Positions 24,151-33,835 of a DNA stretch of 64,000 bases are shown piece by piece. This stretch comes from Pseudomonas reinekei (GTDB lineage Bacteria > Pseudomonadota > Gammaproteobacteria > Pseudomonadales > Pseudomonadaceae), in the NCBI RefSeq assembly GCF_001945365.1, contig NZ_MSTQ01000014.1:62001-126000 (forward strand), read 5' to 3'. The notes beneath the pieces were generated by a model, which saw nothing but the letters and a program-made list of their open reading frames with translations, was not told where the DNA came from and searched no databases. The position numbers were made by a program, and so were the translations under genes. Position 1 is the first letter of the stretch, and each line of letters starts with the position of its first letter.

Positions 24151-26439
24151 TTACTTCGGTGAATTGAGGTTCAGCGTCGGCGTTTCATCGAAGAAATTCC
24201 ACGGCTTGAGCAGCACATGCACCCACTCGGTCGGCATGATCGGCCATTCCTCGGCGCGGGCGATGTGGGTGGTGCCGGTGGTCAGCCAGACCACGTCATC
24301 GGTGTTCTCGATGGACTGGTTATCCTGGGTGAATTGCCCCAAGCCCGAGTCTTTGTCCGACCGATTCGGGTACTTGCCTTCCGGGTACTTTTCCTCCGGG
24401 TTGTATTGCGTTACCCACAGTTGTCTGTCCATGAAACTCAGGCGGTGATAGAGCCATTCGTCCTTGCCGAAATTGGCACCCTTGGCCACCGGGTGCGTGC
24501 CGCCGGCATACGGAATCAACTGATAGGAAACCGGGTTGCCGACTTTGTTTTCCTTGCTGAAGTTGGTCAGCAGGCGCACGGTCGACGGGTCGAATTTCTG
24601 CGCCGCCTGTTGTTCGCTGGTGACCACTTTGGTCTCGGTCTGCATGGTACTGGTGCGCGGTCCGCCACGGTCGTTGGGCAGCACCACCGGGTTCACTTCC
24701 ACCAGTGAGTTCTGCTCGCCGTCGACGTCCATATCGAGACGGAAGTTGTAGATGTGCTGGTGCGTGGTGCCGACGATGTTGTGGTCGAGCAGGGTGCCGT
24801 AGCGCGTGTCTTCCTTGGCGGTGTCTTCGTGCATGGTCCTGGTTTTCACACCCTTGACCGCTTCGATCCCGGTGGCGCCGGCGTCGATGCCGAGGGTGCC
24901 GTTCTGCTGGAAGACCCAGTCGAAGATGTAGTCGTAGTTGCCCACGGTACTGATCCAGCGGACCACCAGTTCACGACGCTCGGTGCTGAGGTTGGGCTGG
25001 CCCATTTCCTGGTGTTTGTACTCTGGCCCGGCGTAGCGCTCGAACACCGCAATGGCGCGGGGAATCGCGGTCGGTGCGCCGGTGTAGTCGGCGATGGTGG
25101 CGTCCAGCAACACGGCGTTTTCCGGGGCGTCTTTGCCGCGGGCAATCGGCGAGGTCAGGGTGCCCATGCCGTATTCGCCGGAATCGAGGTAGGCCTTGAA
25201 GTACCAGCCGACATCCGGGTCGCCGTAAGGCACGATCATCCCGCCCAGCGAGCCTTCGTACATGATTTTGCGTTTCTTGCCCTTGTCGTCATAAGTGACG
25301 GTGGACAGGATCGGCCCGACCCGCGAGTCGAGGCGCACGTGGAAGTCCCAGTTCTGCCAGTGAATGCTGTTACCGCTGATGGTGTAGTTCTTGCCCTCCG
25401 GCTCGATGATTTCCAGCGGCTTGACCGCCACGCCCTGGCGCCCACGCCCGTCATAAGGCGTGGGTTTCATCGGCACTGGAATCAGGGCTTCGTCTTCGAT
25501 CTTGATCAGTTTTTTCTGTTCCAGATCGACAATCGCCACCAGCCCTTCGATCGGGTGCGCCCAGTAATTGCCGTCATCGACATTCAGGTAGCTGACGATT
25601 TTCAGCAGGCGCTTGTCCTGCGCCAGGCCGTCCTTGCCGTCGAAGTAGCCGACAGTCAGCGGTGTGGCTACAACCTTCTTCACATCATTGATACCGCGCT
25701 TGGCCAGGGCTTGCGCGTATTCCGGACTGGTTTCCACGGCGGTTTGCACCGTGGCGAAATCGTCCAGCAACAGCATGCCGTGGGCGCCTTGCACCGGTTT
25801 CCAGGACTTGAGTTGTTGGCTGTCCAGATCCACCAGCGCTTCGATCACATGCTTGCCGTCCAGCACCACGATTGAGGCCTGGCGCGGCTGGGTGACGTTT
25901 TGCCCGGTGTAGATGAAGTTCCACACCTGATCCTTCGGCGGTTCCTTGACCGAGACTTCGGTGAAACGAAAGCCCGGCTTGTAGTGTTCCGATTGCTTGA
26001 GGATGTCCACTGCCGCCGTGATTTCCGCAGCGCTCAACGGGTTGAGCGGGCTGGGGCGGGTTTCGACGACGAAGGTCTTGTCCAGGCCGGACTGGAACAC
26101 CTGGTTGATGAAATCCTTGGACATGAACGCGGTGTGGTGCTTGAACACCACCGGCACCGTCAGCTCGATACGTTTGCCGTTGAGCATGGCCACTTTGCTG
26201 TCGGGCTTGACCTTGAGGTAGACCCCGTCCTTGGCAATGGTGAACAGGTTCGAATAATCGTCCCACTTGACCGTGGCACCAAACGCTTCCAGACCCGCTT
26301 GCAGGGGAACCATTTCTGCCTGACCGCCGTGGGCCTGGGCATTGCCGGCCCAGAAAGGCAGGCCGAGGGCGCTCAGGGAAATGGCCAGGGCGAGGCGGGC
26401 AAGCGGTGATCTTTTGGGCGATGCGTGGTTACTGGGCAT
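24151..26439 (-). CDS. tynA: TynA: periplasmic copper amine oxidase (primary-amine oxidase)
   Basis: A 762-residue quinoprotein that oxidises phenylethylamine or tyramine to the aldehyde with release of ammonia and peroxide. A signal peptide (LALAISLSALGLPFWAGNAQ) is followed by the extra N-terminal domain also seen in the E. coli enzyme. Active-site residues are all present: the TPQ precursor Tyr502 in VGNYDYIFDW, the base Asp419 in YLDSGEYGMG, and copper ligands His560 and His562 in THQHIYNF plus His725 in GTTHIARAEEW, each shifted by 36 from E. coli. The ATG at 26439 starts the signal peptide; the frame runs upstream to 26592 without support. With feaR it feeds the paa pathway. Confidence 0.96.
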   Translation of the reverse strand: MPSNHASPKRSPLARLALAISLSALGLPFWAGNAQAHGGQAEMVPLQAGLEAFGATVKWDDYSNLFTIAKDGVYLKVKPDSKVAMLNGKRIELTVPVVFKHHTAFMSKDFINQVFQSGLDKTFVVETRPSPLNPLSAAEITAAVDILKQSEHYKPGFRFTEVSVKEPPKDQVWNFIYTGQNVTQPRQASIVVLDGKHVIEALVDLDSQQLKSWKPVQGAHGMLLLDDFATVQTAVETSPEYAQALAKRGINDVKKVVATPLTVGYFDGKDGLAQDKRLLKIVSYLNVDDGNYWAHPIEGLVAIVDLEQKKLIKIEDEALIPVPMKPTPYDGRGRQGVAVKPLEIIEPEGKNYTISGNSIHWQNWDFHVRLDSRVGPILSTVTYDDKGKKRKIMYEGSLGGMIVPYGDPDVGWYFKAYLDSGEYGMGTLTSPIARGKDAPENAVLLDATIADYTGAPTAIPRAIAVFERYAGPEYKHQEMGQPNLSTERRELVVRWISTVGNYDYIFDWVFQQNGTLGIDAGATGIEAVKGVKTRTMHEDTAKEDTRYGTLLDHNIVGTTHQHIYNFRLDMDVDGEQNSLVEVNPVVLPNDRGGPRTSTMQTETKVVTSEQQAAQKFDPSTVRLLTNFSKENKVGNPVSYQLIPYAGGTHPVAKGANFGKDEWLYHRLSFMDRQLWVTQYNPEEKYPEGKYPNRSDKDSGLGQFTQDNQSIENTDDVVWLTTGTTHIARAEEWPIMPTEWVHVLLKPWNFFDETPTLNLNSPK

Positions 26440-26580
26440 GTGTGCATTCCTGGGGAAAAGCCGGTGACTGGCATTCTTGCACTTTGCTACAACCCGTCGC
26501 TGACTGCATTTGGATTTCTGCCAAATTGCTTGGGATACCTGCCTTTGCAGGCGCCAGTTCGCAAATCGTTGCCATGGGTT

Positions 26581-26599
26581 AATAGGAAACATTACTATT
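26581..26599. promoter_or_regulatory. Candidate Fur box upstream of the ECF sigma gene
   Basis: AATAGGAAACATTACTATT is a 19-base A/T-rich imperfect palindrome with AATAG and CTATT arms, ending 28 bases before the sigma factor ATG. Its size and position fit a Fur site, common before FecI-type genes. Inner matches to the consensus are weak. Confidence 0.35.
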
Positions 26600-26627
26600 C
26601 ACGCCCCCGTCTCCACAGCACACCGAA

Positions 26628-27128
26628 ATGATCCCCAAGCTGCCCCGCAGACACGGCTTTTTCGAGCATTACGAAGAGTTGGTTGGCACCTGGACCCGTC
26701 GCCTGAGAAACCGTCAGCAGGCTGAGGATCTGGCCCACGATACCTTTGTGCGGGTGCTTGAATCGGATTCGACGGCGGTGGAACAACCTCGGGCCTACCT
26801 GCATCAGACCGCGCGCAACATCGCAGTGGACGGTTATCGGCGTGAGGATCGGCGGGGCGCCATGGAGTCAGAGGCGATTGATCTCAGTGTGTCGTCGACC
26901 GGCGACCCGGAGCACTTCATGCATGCGATCCAGTTGGCCGACTCCATCGAACGCGCGCTCACCGAGCTGCCGATCAACTGCCGCAAGGTATTTGTCTGGC
27001 AGAAAATCGAAGGCCTGACCCAGGCTGAAATCGCCGTACGCCTGGGTCTGTCCAAGAACATGGTGGAAAAGTATATGATCCGCACGCTGCGGCATCTGCG
27101 CGACCGTCTGGAAGGGTTGCAGCCATGA
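26628..27128 (+). CDS. FecI-like ECF sigma factor
   Basis: A 166-residue ECF sigma. Region 2 is visible in EHYEELVGTWTRRLRNRQQA and DLAHDTFVRVLESD (residues 12-45) and region 4 in LPINCRKVFVWQKIEGLTQA and EIAVRLGLSKNMVEKYMIRT (residues 108-155). It would drive the TonB-dependent receptor gene in response to the cognate ligand. The fecR-like gene follows 64 bases on, and the receptor after that, making a standard FecIRA-type cell-surface signalling set. Confidence 0.93.
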   Translation: MIPKLPRRHGFFEHYEELVGTWTRRLRNRQQAEDLAHDTFVRVLESDSTAVEQPRAYLHQTARNIAVDGYRREDRRGAMESEAIDLSVSSTGDPEHFMHAIQLADSIERALTELPINCRKVFVWQKIEGLTQAEIAVRLGLSKNMVEKYMIRTLRHLRDRLEGLQP

Positions 27129-27192
27129 GGTACCGCGCCTGCATAAGGCGGGTCGGCGGCCATTTTTCATCCCCAGCCAAACAGGAACTTCC

Positions 27193-28176
27193 ATGATGGA
27201 TACTCGTGCTTGTGCGTGCGGGCAAACAACCGTTCGTGATGACGCGGCGCGTTGGTTTGTGCGTTTGCAGGACCCCGTCGTCGATACCGAAGCGCAGGTC
27301 CGGTTCGAAACCTGGCTGGACGAACATCCTCAACACCGACACGAATTCGAATTGCTCCAGGGGCTGTGGAAGGCCGCCGACCTGGTGCCTGCCGCCCGCC
27401 TGCAAGCGCTGTGTCAGGACACCCAGATGCGCCACAAGCGTCGCCCCATGGGGCGCTATGCGGTGGCCGCCAGTGTGCTGGCGGTGGCGCTCGGATTGGG
27501 ACTGTTCAGTGGCCTGGACCGACCGTCGCCGTACACTGCAGAATTTTCCACGGCGCTTGGCGAGCGGCGTCATGTGGCGTTGCCCGATGGTTCGGTGATC
27601 GATCTGGACAGCCGCAGTCGCATTCAGGTGCGCTTCGAGAAGGACCGTCGCAGCATCGAGTTGGCCGAAGGCGAGGCGATGTTCAGCGTCGAGCATGACA
27701 CCCGGCGGCCCTTCGTCGTCGATGCCGGCAGCGGCAAGGTCACCGTCACCGGCACTCGTTTCGATGTGCGCCGTGGCGCCACCGAAACCCGAGTCGTGGT
27801 CGAGCAGGGCACCGTCAAGGTCCAGGGGCACGATGCCGCGGACAATGATTTCGTCAGCCTCACTGCCGGGCTGGGCACCCATGTCGATGCGCACGGGAAA
27901 GTCGCGGCGGCCTATGCGGTCAATCCGGCCGAGCTGACCGCCTGGCGCAACGGCAAACTGGTGTTCAACAACGCCAGCCTGGCCGACGTTGCCGAGCAAG
28001 TCTCGCGCTATCGAGACAAGCCGCTCAAGGTTGGCAGCCCGGCAATCGGCAAGCTGCGCCTGACCAGCGTATTCAGATCCGACAACACCGATGCGTTGCT
28101 CAAGGCCCTGCCGGGCATCCTTCCGGTGGCCGTGCGTACCCTCGATGACGGCAGTCAGGAAATAATTTCAAAATAA
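27193..28176 (+). CDS. FecR-like anti-sigma regulator
   Basis: A 327-residue inner-membrane anti-sigma factor. Residues 10-90 are the cytoplasmic DUF4880/anti-sigma part (AARWFVRLQDPVVDTEAQVR, FETWLDEHPQHRHEFE), one membrane segment lies near 95-112 (VAASVLAVALGLGLFSG), and the periplasmic FecR domain follows (LGERRHVALPDGSVIDLDSR, AGSGKVTVTGTRFDVR). The C-terminal STN-like region (LADVAEQVSRYRDKPLKVGS) contacts the receptor's N-terminal signalling domain. Confidence 0.93.
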   Translation: MMDTRACACGQTTVRDDAARWFVRLQDPVVDTEAQVRFETWLDEHPQHRHEFELLQGLWKAADLVPAARLQALCQDTQMRHKRRPMGRYAVAASVLAVALGLGLFSGLDRPSPYTAEFSTALGERRHVALPDGSVIDLDSRSRIQVRFEKDRRSIELAEGEAMFSVEHDTRRPFVVDAGSGKVTVTGTRFDVRRGATETRVVVEQGTVKVQGHDAADNDFVSLTAGLGTHVDAHGKVAAAYAVNPAELTAWRNGKLVFNNASLADVAEQVSRYRDKPLKVGSPAIGKLRLTSVFRSDNTDALLKALPGILPVAVRTLDDGSQEIISK

Positions 28177-28273
28177 ATTCAGGTTTTTTTCGAGTTCATC
28201 GTCTTCCTGTTCAACTGCAACTGGTTTGCATTAACAAGCGCACACTTTTGCGATCCACAGGACTACGTTCGAC

Positions 28274-30700
28274 GTGAAAAAATCCACCACTAAAAACAAC
28301 AAACTTCCCTGGTTGCCGCTGGCACTCGCGCTGGCGGTCAAGGTTGCGATGCCCCAGGCTTTTGCGGCCGATGCCATTCATATTCGGGCGCAGCCATTGG
28401 GTCAGGCCTTGAGTGAGCTGGGCCAGCAAACGTCGTTGCAGGTTTTTTTCAGCCCTGAACGGGTGGCCGGCAAGCAGGCGCCAGCGGTGGACGGCAATAT
28501 TTCGCCGGAGGAAGCGCTGCGCCAGTTGTTGCAAGGCAGCGGCCTGCAATACCGGATCGATGAAGGTTCGGTGACTTTGTTGCCAGCCCCGACGGCGGTG
28601 GCCAGCGGTCCGCTGGAATTGGGCGTGACCGACATCAAGGTGGTCGGCGACTGGCTCGGTGACGCCGATGCCGCCGTGGTGCAGAACCACCCGGGCGCGC
28701 GGACCGTGATCCGCCGCGAAGCGATGATCGAACAGGGCGCGATGAACGTCGGCGATGTGCTGAAGCGCATACCGGGTGTGCAAGTGCAGGAGGCCAATGG
28801 CACCGGTGGCAGCGATATTTCCCTGAACGTCGGCGTTCGCGGCCTGACGTCGCGTCTGTCACCACGCTCCACCGTGCTGATCGACGGCGTGCCTGCCGCG
28901 TTCGCGCCATACGGCCAGCCGCAGCTGTCCATGGCACCGATTTCCTCTGGCAACCTCGACAGCATCGACGTGGTGCGCGGTGCCGGTTCCGTGCGTTACG
29001 GACCACAGAACGTTGGCGGTGTGATCAACTTCGTGACCCGCGCGATCCCGGAAAAAGCCTCGGCGGAAATCGGCACTACCCTGGAAACCTCCCAGCACGG
29101 CGGCTGGAAGCACATCGACACGTTATTTGCCGGCGGCACCGCCGACAACGGCATGGGCGTGGCGCTGTTGTATTCGGGTGTCAACGGCAACGGCTACCGT
29201 GAGCGCAACAACGGCAACGACATCGACGACGTGATGCTCAAGACCCATTGGGCGCCCACTGATGTGGACGATTTCAGTCTCAATTTCCACTATTACGACG
29301 CCAGCGCCGACATGCCCGGCGGCTTGACCCAGGCGCAATACGACGCCGATCCGTTCCAGTCCGACCGCAATAACGACAACTTCAGCGGCCGCCGCAAGGA
29401 CGTGTCGTTCAAGTGGATCCGCCAGCTCGACGACCGCACCCAGGCCGAAGTGCTGACCTATTACACCGACAGTTTTCGCGGCAGCAACATCGCTGCCCGC
29501 GATCAGAAAACCATCGGTTCGTTTCCGCGTACCTACTACACCTTCGGCATTGAACCACGGGTGTCCCATGTGTTTGACGTCGGCCCGACCACCCAGGAAG
29601 TCAGTGTCGGTTATCGCTATCTGAAAGAGGCCATGCACGAAGAGGCCAGCCGTCTGGCGCTGAACAGCGCCAACGAACCGGTGGCGCGTCCGGGTTCCGA
29701 TGGCCATGTCTACCAGGACCGTACCGGCGGCACCGAGGCCAACTCGGTGTACGTCGATAACAAGATCGACGTTGGCAACTGGACCGTCACCCCCGGCATT
29801 CGCTTTGAACACATCAGCACCGACTGGCATGACCGCCCGGTACTCGACACCGCCGGCCGGCCTGTACCGGAAAAGAACCGCAGCATCGAAAGCAACGAGC
29901 CGTTGCCGGCGCTGAGCGTGATGTATCACATCTCCGATGCGTGGAAACTGTTCGCCAACTACGAAACCTCGTTCGGCAGCCTGCAGTATTTCCAGCTTGG
30001 TCAGGGCGGCACGGGTGACAGCACCGCCAACGGCCTGGAGCCGGAAAAAGCCAAGACCTACGAAATCGGCACGCGCTACAACGATGAGGTGTGGGGCGGC
30101 GAAGTGACGCTGTTCTACATCGACTTCGATAAAGAGTTGCAGTACATCAGCAACGATGCGGGCTGGACCAACCTTGGCGCGACCACTCACCGGGGTGTTG
30201 AAGCGTCGGTGCACTACGACATGGCCGCCTTGGACCCGCGTCTGGAGGGCCTGACCGCCAACGCTGGCTTCACCTACACCCGCGCCGTCTATGAAGGCGA
30301 GATTCCGGACTTCAAGGGCCGCGACCTGCCGTTCTACTCGCGCCAGGTGGCCACCGCTGGCCTGCGCTACGACATTGATCGCTGGACCTATAACGTCGAT
30401 GCCTTCGCCCAGTCCAAACAGCGCTCGCCGGGCGTGGCTGTGAATGCCGACGGTAGCTTCACCAACAACTACATCACTGAAGGCACTGCCGATGGCCAGT
30501 ACGGCGACATTCCGGGCTACGTCACCTGGAACGTGCGTGGCGGCTATGACTTCGGTCCGCAGGTGTCGAACCTGAAGGTCGGCGCGGGGGTGAAAAACAT
30601 CTTCGACAAGCAGTATTTCACCCGCTCCAGCGATAACAACGCGGGCATGTACGTGGGTGCGCCGCGTACGTTCTATGTGCAGGCCAGCGTGGGGTTCTGA
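28274..30700 (+). CDS. TonB-dependent siderophore receptor with signalling (STN) domain, FecA-like
   Basis: An 808-residue outer-membrane receptor starting at GTG (28274). It has a signal peptide ending QAFA near residue 32, an STN signalling domain (IHIRAQPLGQALSELGQQTS, residues 35-110), a plug (GDVLKRIPGVQVQEANGTG, about 160; VRGAGSVRYGPQNVGGVINF, about 240) and a 22-strand barrel ending VQASVGF with the terminal aromatic residue. The STN domain and the fecI and fecR genes upstream mean it senses its own ligand. The overall pattern recalls Fe(III)-dicitrate-type FecA receptors, but the ligand is not readable from sequence. Confidence 0.93.
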   Translation: MKKSTTKNNKLPWLPLALALAVKVAMPQAFAADAIHIRAQPLGQALSELGQQTSLQVFFSPERVAGKQAPAVDGNISPEEALRQLLQGSGLQYRIDEGSVTLLPAPTAVASGPLELGVTDIKVVGDWLGDADAAVVQNHPGARTVIRREAMIEQGAMNVGDVLKRIPGVQVQEANGTGGSDISLNVGVRGLTSRLSPRSTVLIDGVPAAFAPYGQPQLSMAPISSGNLDSIDVVRGAGSVRYGPQNVGGVINFVTRAIPEKASAEIGTTLETSQHGGWKHIDTLFAGGTADNGMGVALLYSGVNGNGYRERNNGNDIDDVMLKTHWAPTDVDDFSLNFHYYDASADMPGGLTQAQYDADPFQSDRNNDNFSGRRKDVSFKWIRQLDDRTQAEVLTYYTDSFRGSNIAARDQKTIGSFPRTYYTFGIEPRVSHVFDVGPTTQEVSVGYRYLKEAMHEEASRLALNSANEPVARPGSDGHVYQDRTGGTEANSVYVDNKIDVGNWTVTPGIRFEHISTDWHDRPVLDTAGRPVPEKNRSIESNEPLPALSVMYHISDAWKLFANYETSFGSLQYFQLGQGGTGDSTANGLEPEKAKTYEIGTRYNDEVWGGEVTLFYIDFDKELQYISNDAGWTNLGATTHRGVEASVHYDMAALDPRLEGLTANAGFTYTRAVYEGEIPDFKGRDLPFYSRQVATAGLRYDIDRWTYNVDAFAQSKQRSPGVAVNADGSFTNNYITEGTADGQYGDIPGYVTWNVRGGYDFGPQVSNLKVGAGVKNIFDKQYFTRSSDNNAGMYVGAPRTFYVQASVGF

Positions 30701-30717
30701 TAGACCGGGGAGCGTTG

Positions 30718-30807
30718 ATCGCTGGCAAGCCAGCTGCCACAGGATCGTAGTCGTACACCTAAGCTGTGTGCACCGCGAACTCTGTGGGCGCCGGCTTGCC
30801 AGCGATG
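30718..30807. repeat. REPIN at a convergent junction
   Basis: GATCGCTGGCAAGCCAGCTG with CCACAGG is mirrored by CTGTGGGCGCCGGCTTGCCA with GCGATG about 35 bases on. The pair fills the space between the receptor gene and the converging MFS gene and could end both transcripts. Confidence 0.85.
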
Positions 30808-30810
30808 CCC

Positions 30811-31962
30811 TCAGACTTTCAACACCTTCCCGCCAATCGCCACCGCCACCAGCAACACGGCCATCAGGCCAAAGGCAAAACTCAAACTGGCCGCATGGGC
30901 GACAAAGCCGATCACCGCAGGCCCCGCAAGAATTCCTGCATAACCCAACGTGGTAATGGCCGGCACGGCGACGCTTTCCGGCATGACGGTTTGCTTGCCC
31001 ACGGCGGTGTACAGCACCGGTACGATGTTCGAGCAACCGGCGCCGAGCAGCGCATAACCGGCCAGCGCCGCTTCCCAGCTTGGGGCAAAGGTCGCCAGAC
31101 ACAGCCCGGCTGCTGCTGTCAGTCCACCGAACACCATCACCCGTGTGGCGCCCAACCGCCGAACGATTTTGTCACCGGTCAAACGTCCGGCCGTCATGGT
31201 CAAGGCAAACGCTGCGTAACCAAGCCCTGCATACGCCTTATCAATTCCCCGCTCTTGCGCCAGAAACACTGCGCTCCAGTCCAGCGCAGCACCCTCGGCG
31301 AGGAACACGATGAAGCACATGCCGCCGATGAACAGCACGATGCCATGGGGAACGGCGAACGCCGGCCCGGAACTGTCGCTGCCGTAGGGCAACATGTGTG
31401 GCGCAGCTTTCAGCAGTGCAGCCAGCAGCAGGACGATCACCACCAGCATCGCGCCCAGCGGCGACAATCCCAGGCCAAGCAGGCCACTGACACCCCCCGC
31501 GCCGACGATCCCGCCGAGGCTGAACAGACCGTGAAACCCCGACATCATGTTCTTGCCGCTGGCGCGTTCGACGATAACGGCTTGCAGGTTGACCGTTGAA
31601 TCCACCGTGCCGAGCCCCGCGCCGAACATAAACAGCGTGCCGATCAAGGCCGGAATCGATGACACCGTGGCCAGCAGCGGAAGCGCCGCGCAGATCAGCA
31701 GCGTCCCGCCAGTCGCCACTTTGCGGCAACCGAAGCGCGTGGCGAGGATCCCGGCCATCGGCATCGCCAGAATAGAGCCCACTCCCAGGCACAGCAGCAA
31801 CAGCCCCAGCGTGCCTTCATCCAGCCCGGCCCGCGCCTTGGCGTACGGCACCAACGGCGCCCACGCGGCGATGCCGACACCCGCGATAAAAAAGGCGATG
31901 CGCGTGGACATTTGTTCCAGGCGCCCGGGAACGAAGAGCGGTGGGGAGTTGATGGCGGTCAT
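30811..31962 (-). CDS. MFS transporter, YbjJ-like
   Basis: A 383-residue protein with twelve hydrophobic segments. Family marks are GILATRFGCRKVATGG (loop 2-3, about 65), GLGTVDSTVNLQAVIVERAS with GFHGLFSLGGIVGAG (residues 110-160), and GRLTGDKIVRRLGATRVMVFG (loop 8-9, about 255). The FHGLFSLGG pattern is typical of YbjJ- or fucose-permease-like members. Substrate unknown; no linked catabolic gene suggests one. Confidence 0.85.
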   Translation of the reverse strand: MTAINSPPLFVPGRLEQMSTRIAFFIAGVGIAAWAPLVPYAKARAGLDEGTLGLLLLCLGVGSILAMPMAGILATRFGCRKVATGGTLLICAALPLLATVSSIPALIGTLFMFGAGLGTVDSTVNLQAVIVERASGKNMMSGFHGLFSLGGIVGAGGVSGLLGLGLSPLGAMLVVIVLLLAALLKAAPHMLPYGSDSSGPAFAVPHGIVLFIGGMCFIVFLAEGAALDWSAVFLAQERGIDKAYAGLGYAAFALTMTAGRLTGDKIVRRLGATRVMVFGGLTAAAGLCLATFAPSWEAALAGYALLGAGCSNIVPVLYTAVGKQTVMPESVAVPAITTLGYAGILAGPAVIGFVAHAASLSFAFGLMAVLLVAVAIGGKVLKV

Positions 31963-32067
31963 GAAAAATCCTTGTTAACGCAGCTGACGGTGTGCAGACC
32001 GTCATCCTTGCACATCAGTTCAGCTGTCGCGACCTCGAAGGCTGCCCACAACCCTTGTTGCTGCGCG

Positions 32068-33630
32068 CTAGAACGTTCCCCGGGTGACGCTGGCCGTGCC
32101 ACTGGTGAACCTGACATTCGGGCCGGGTTGCCAGCGTACGGTGTCGTTGTTGCGCATGATGCATTTCCATTCGATGGCCTGGTTTGCGGGCAGGTCGATG
32201 ACCCGCGTCCAGCGGCGCTCTTGCGGGTTGTACGTCAAGGCAATGGCATGGCGCGGGTCCCATGCGCCCAGTTCCAGCGACGAGCCCACGGCGTAAACGG
32301 TTTCGTCGAGGATGGTATCGGCATAGTCGCAATTGAAATCAACGCCAATCAGCGCTTGTGCGGCCGGCGTGCTCCAGATGCGGATTTTACCGCCGTCCCA
32401 TGTCAGTACCGGTTGACCCATGCCTTCCGGCAGTTTCGTCAAATCCGAATCGAGTGCGATCACCAGGCTTTTACGGGTGCCGGTCGTCGTGGCAACCATT
32501 CCGCTGTACTGCGTATGAAAGTCGATCCCGGAGTCGGCCTTGATGCCAGCGTCCTTGCGTAATCGGATTAACTGGCGGATCAACTCGCCGCGTTGCCAGT
32601 CGTACATGTCCGACCAGAACACCGCCGGTGTGCCGGGGCTGCTGAGGATGTAGGCGTAGGCCTGGTTGCGGCGCTCCTCCGGCAATGGCCAATGATGTTG
32701 GCCCTGAAACGGCCCCGGTGAGTAACCGGTGTCGTGGTTGTCAACAAAGGTCACGGCGATTTTTCGCCATGCCGGGTTCGGGTTGCCATTGAGCCCGTGT
32801 CGCCATTGGTTGAGGTTGCCGTTTTGCATGCGTTCCTTGAGTGCAAAGTCGAACACTGTGCAGCGCGAGCGGTCCGACCAGTCCTTGAGCGCATCTTGCC
32901 AACTGGCCTTGCGGCGCCAGTCACCTTCGGGGTATTCATCGGGGCCTTTCCACATCTCGCCGACGCAAAATTGCCGTTCGCCAAATACCTGCATCCAACG
33001 GTCAACCGTTTCCGGTGCATAGCCTCGGACAAAGTCAAAGCGCAGGCCCTTGGCACCGTACTGATCGCGCAGGTTGATGAGTTCCTTTTTGAACGCGTCG
33101 AATACCTCACTGTTGGCCGTGTTCAGATCGGCCGTGCCGTCCATGAACGCATCGCCTTCATCGCATTGCGCGCAGTCGTGGCGCCATTCGTTTCGGCCCC
33201 TGGGGAACAACGCGTAAACGGCTTTATCGCTCATGTGGTTGGGCACGATGTCGTACACCACATTCACGCCGGCCTGATTCAAGGCACTGGCCGCCTGCCG
33301 CAATTGCGCATCTCCACCGTAGCGGCTGGTCTTGTCGAAACTGTGCCAGAAGTAGCCTTCGCCTCCACCTTCGGCCGTAGGTGTTTTCCACTCGGACACA
33401 TCGCTCCAGGGCGGTGGCAACCACACGGACGTGAAGCCATCGCCAGCGATCTGACCTGCCATGCGCGCCAGCACGTCGTACCATGTTTGCGGCGCGTTGC
33501 GGCTGGAGTTCCAGTGAAAACCCTGCAACAGGATTTCCTCCCCGCTGCCATTGCGCACCGGTTCGTCGGCGATGACCACGCCGTGCAAGGTCAGCGTTAT
33601 TAACAGGCAAGGCAGGGAAACGTGCTTCAT
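32068..33630 (-). CDS. Secreted maltotetraose-forming-type alpha-amylase (GH13) with C-terminal CBM20
   Basis: A 520-residue exported amylase. A signal peptide (MKHVSLPCLLITLTLHGVV) precedes EEILLQGFHWNSSRNAPQTW, strongly like the P. stutzeri G4-forming amylase. The catalytic trio is present: D199 in GLRFDFVRGY, E225 in CVGEMWKG and D300 in FVDNHDTG. YDIVPNHMSDK is conserved region I. The last 95 residues (YAVGSSLELGAWDPRHAIAL, NQAIEWKCIMRNNDTVRWQP) are a CBM20 starch-binding domain. ATG at 33630 is chosen because the signal peptide starts there. It stands alone, unconnected to neighbours. Confidence 0.92.
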   Translation of the reverse strand: MKHVSLPCLLITLTLHGVVIADEPVRNGSGEEILLQGFHWNSSRNAPQTWYDVLARMAGQIAGDGFTSVWLPPPWSDVSEWKTPTAEGGGEGYFWHSFDKTSRYGGDAQLRQAASALNQAGVNVVYDIVPNHMSDKAVYALFPRGRNEWRHDCAQCDEGDAFMDGTADLNTANSEVFDAFKKELINLRDQYGAKGLRFDFVRGYAPETVDRWMQVFGERQFCVGEMWKGPDEYPEGDWRRKASWQDALKDWSDRSRCTVFDFALKERMQNGNLNQWRHGLNGNPNPAWRKIAVTFVDNHDTGYSPGPFQGQHHWPLPEERRNQAYAYILSSPGTPAVFWSDMYDWQRGELIRQLIRLRKDAGIKADSGIDFHTQYSGMVATTTGTRKSLVIALDSDLTKLPEGMGQPVLTWDGGKIRIWSTPAAQALIGVDFNCDYADTILDETVYAVGSSLELGAWDPRHAIALTYNPQERRWTRVIDLPANQAIEWKCIMRNNDTVRWQPGPNVRFTSGTASVTRGTF

Positions 33631-33835
33631 TTTGACACCGGGCAAAAGTGACCAGTGTTCTATTCTGAGCGGGAGCGCGTGGGTTGTCTGCTGTCATAAA
33701 TGACAGGTGGTGGCATTCATTCGCGATAAAAAACGGGAGCGCGGTAACCCCGGCTCTGTCTCGACAGCGTTTGCTGTGATCTCGCGTGTGGCCCTAAAGT
33801 ACCGGCTCTTGGCTGGCTGACCTCAGGACCGAAAC

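Noticed and set aside
26440..26627. Sigma54 promoter or a clear FeaR box upstream of tynA
   Set aside because: TGGCAGAAATCCAAA resembles a FeaR site, but the spacing is off by one and no second copy is evident; the GG-N10-GC sigma54 spacing is not met.
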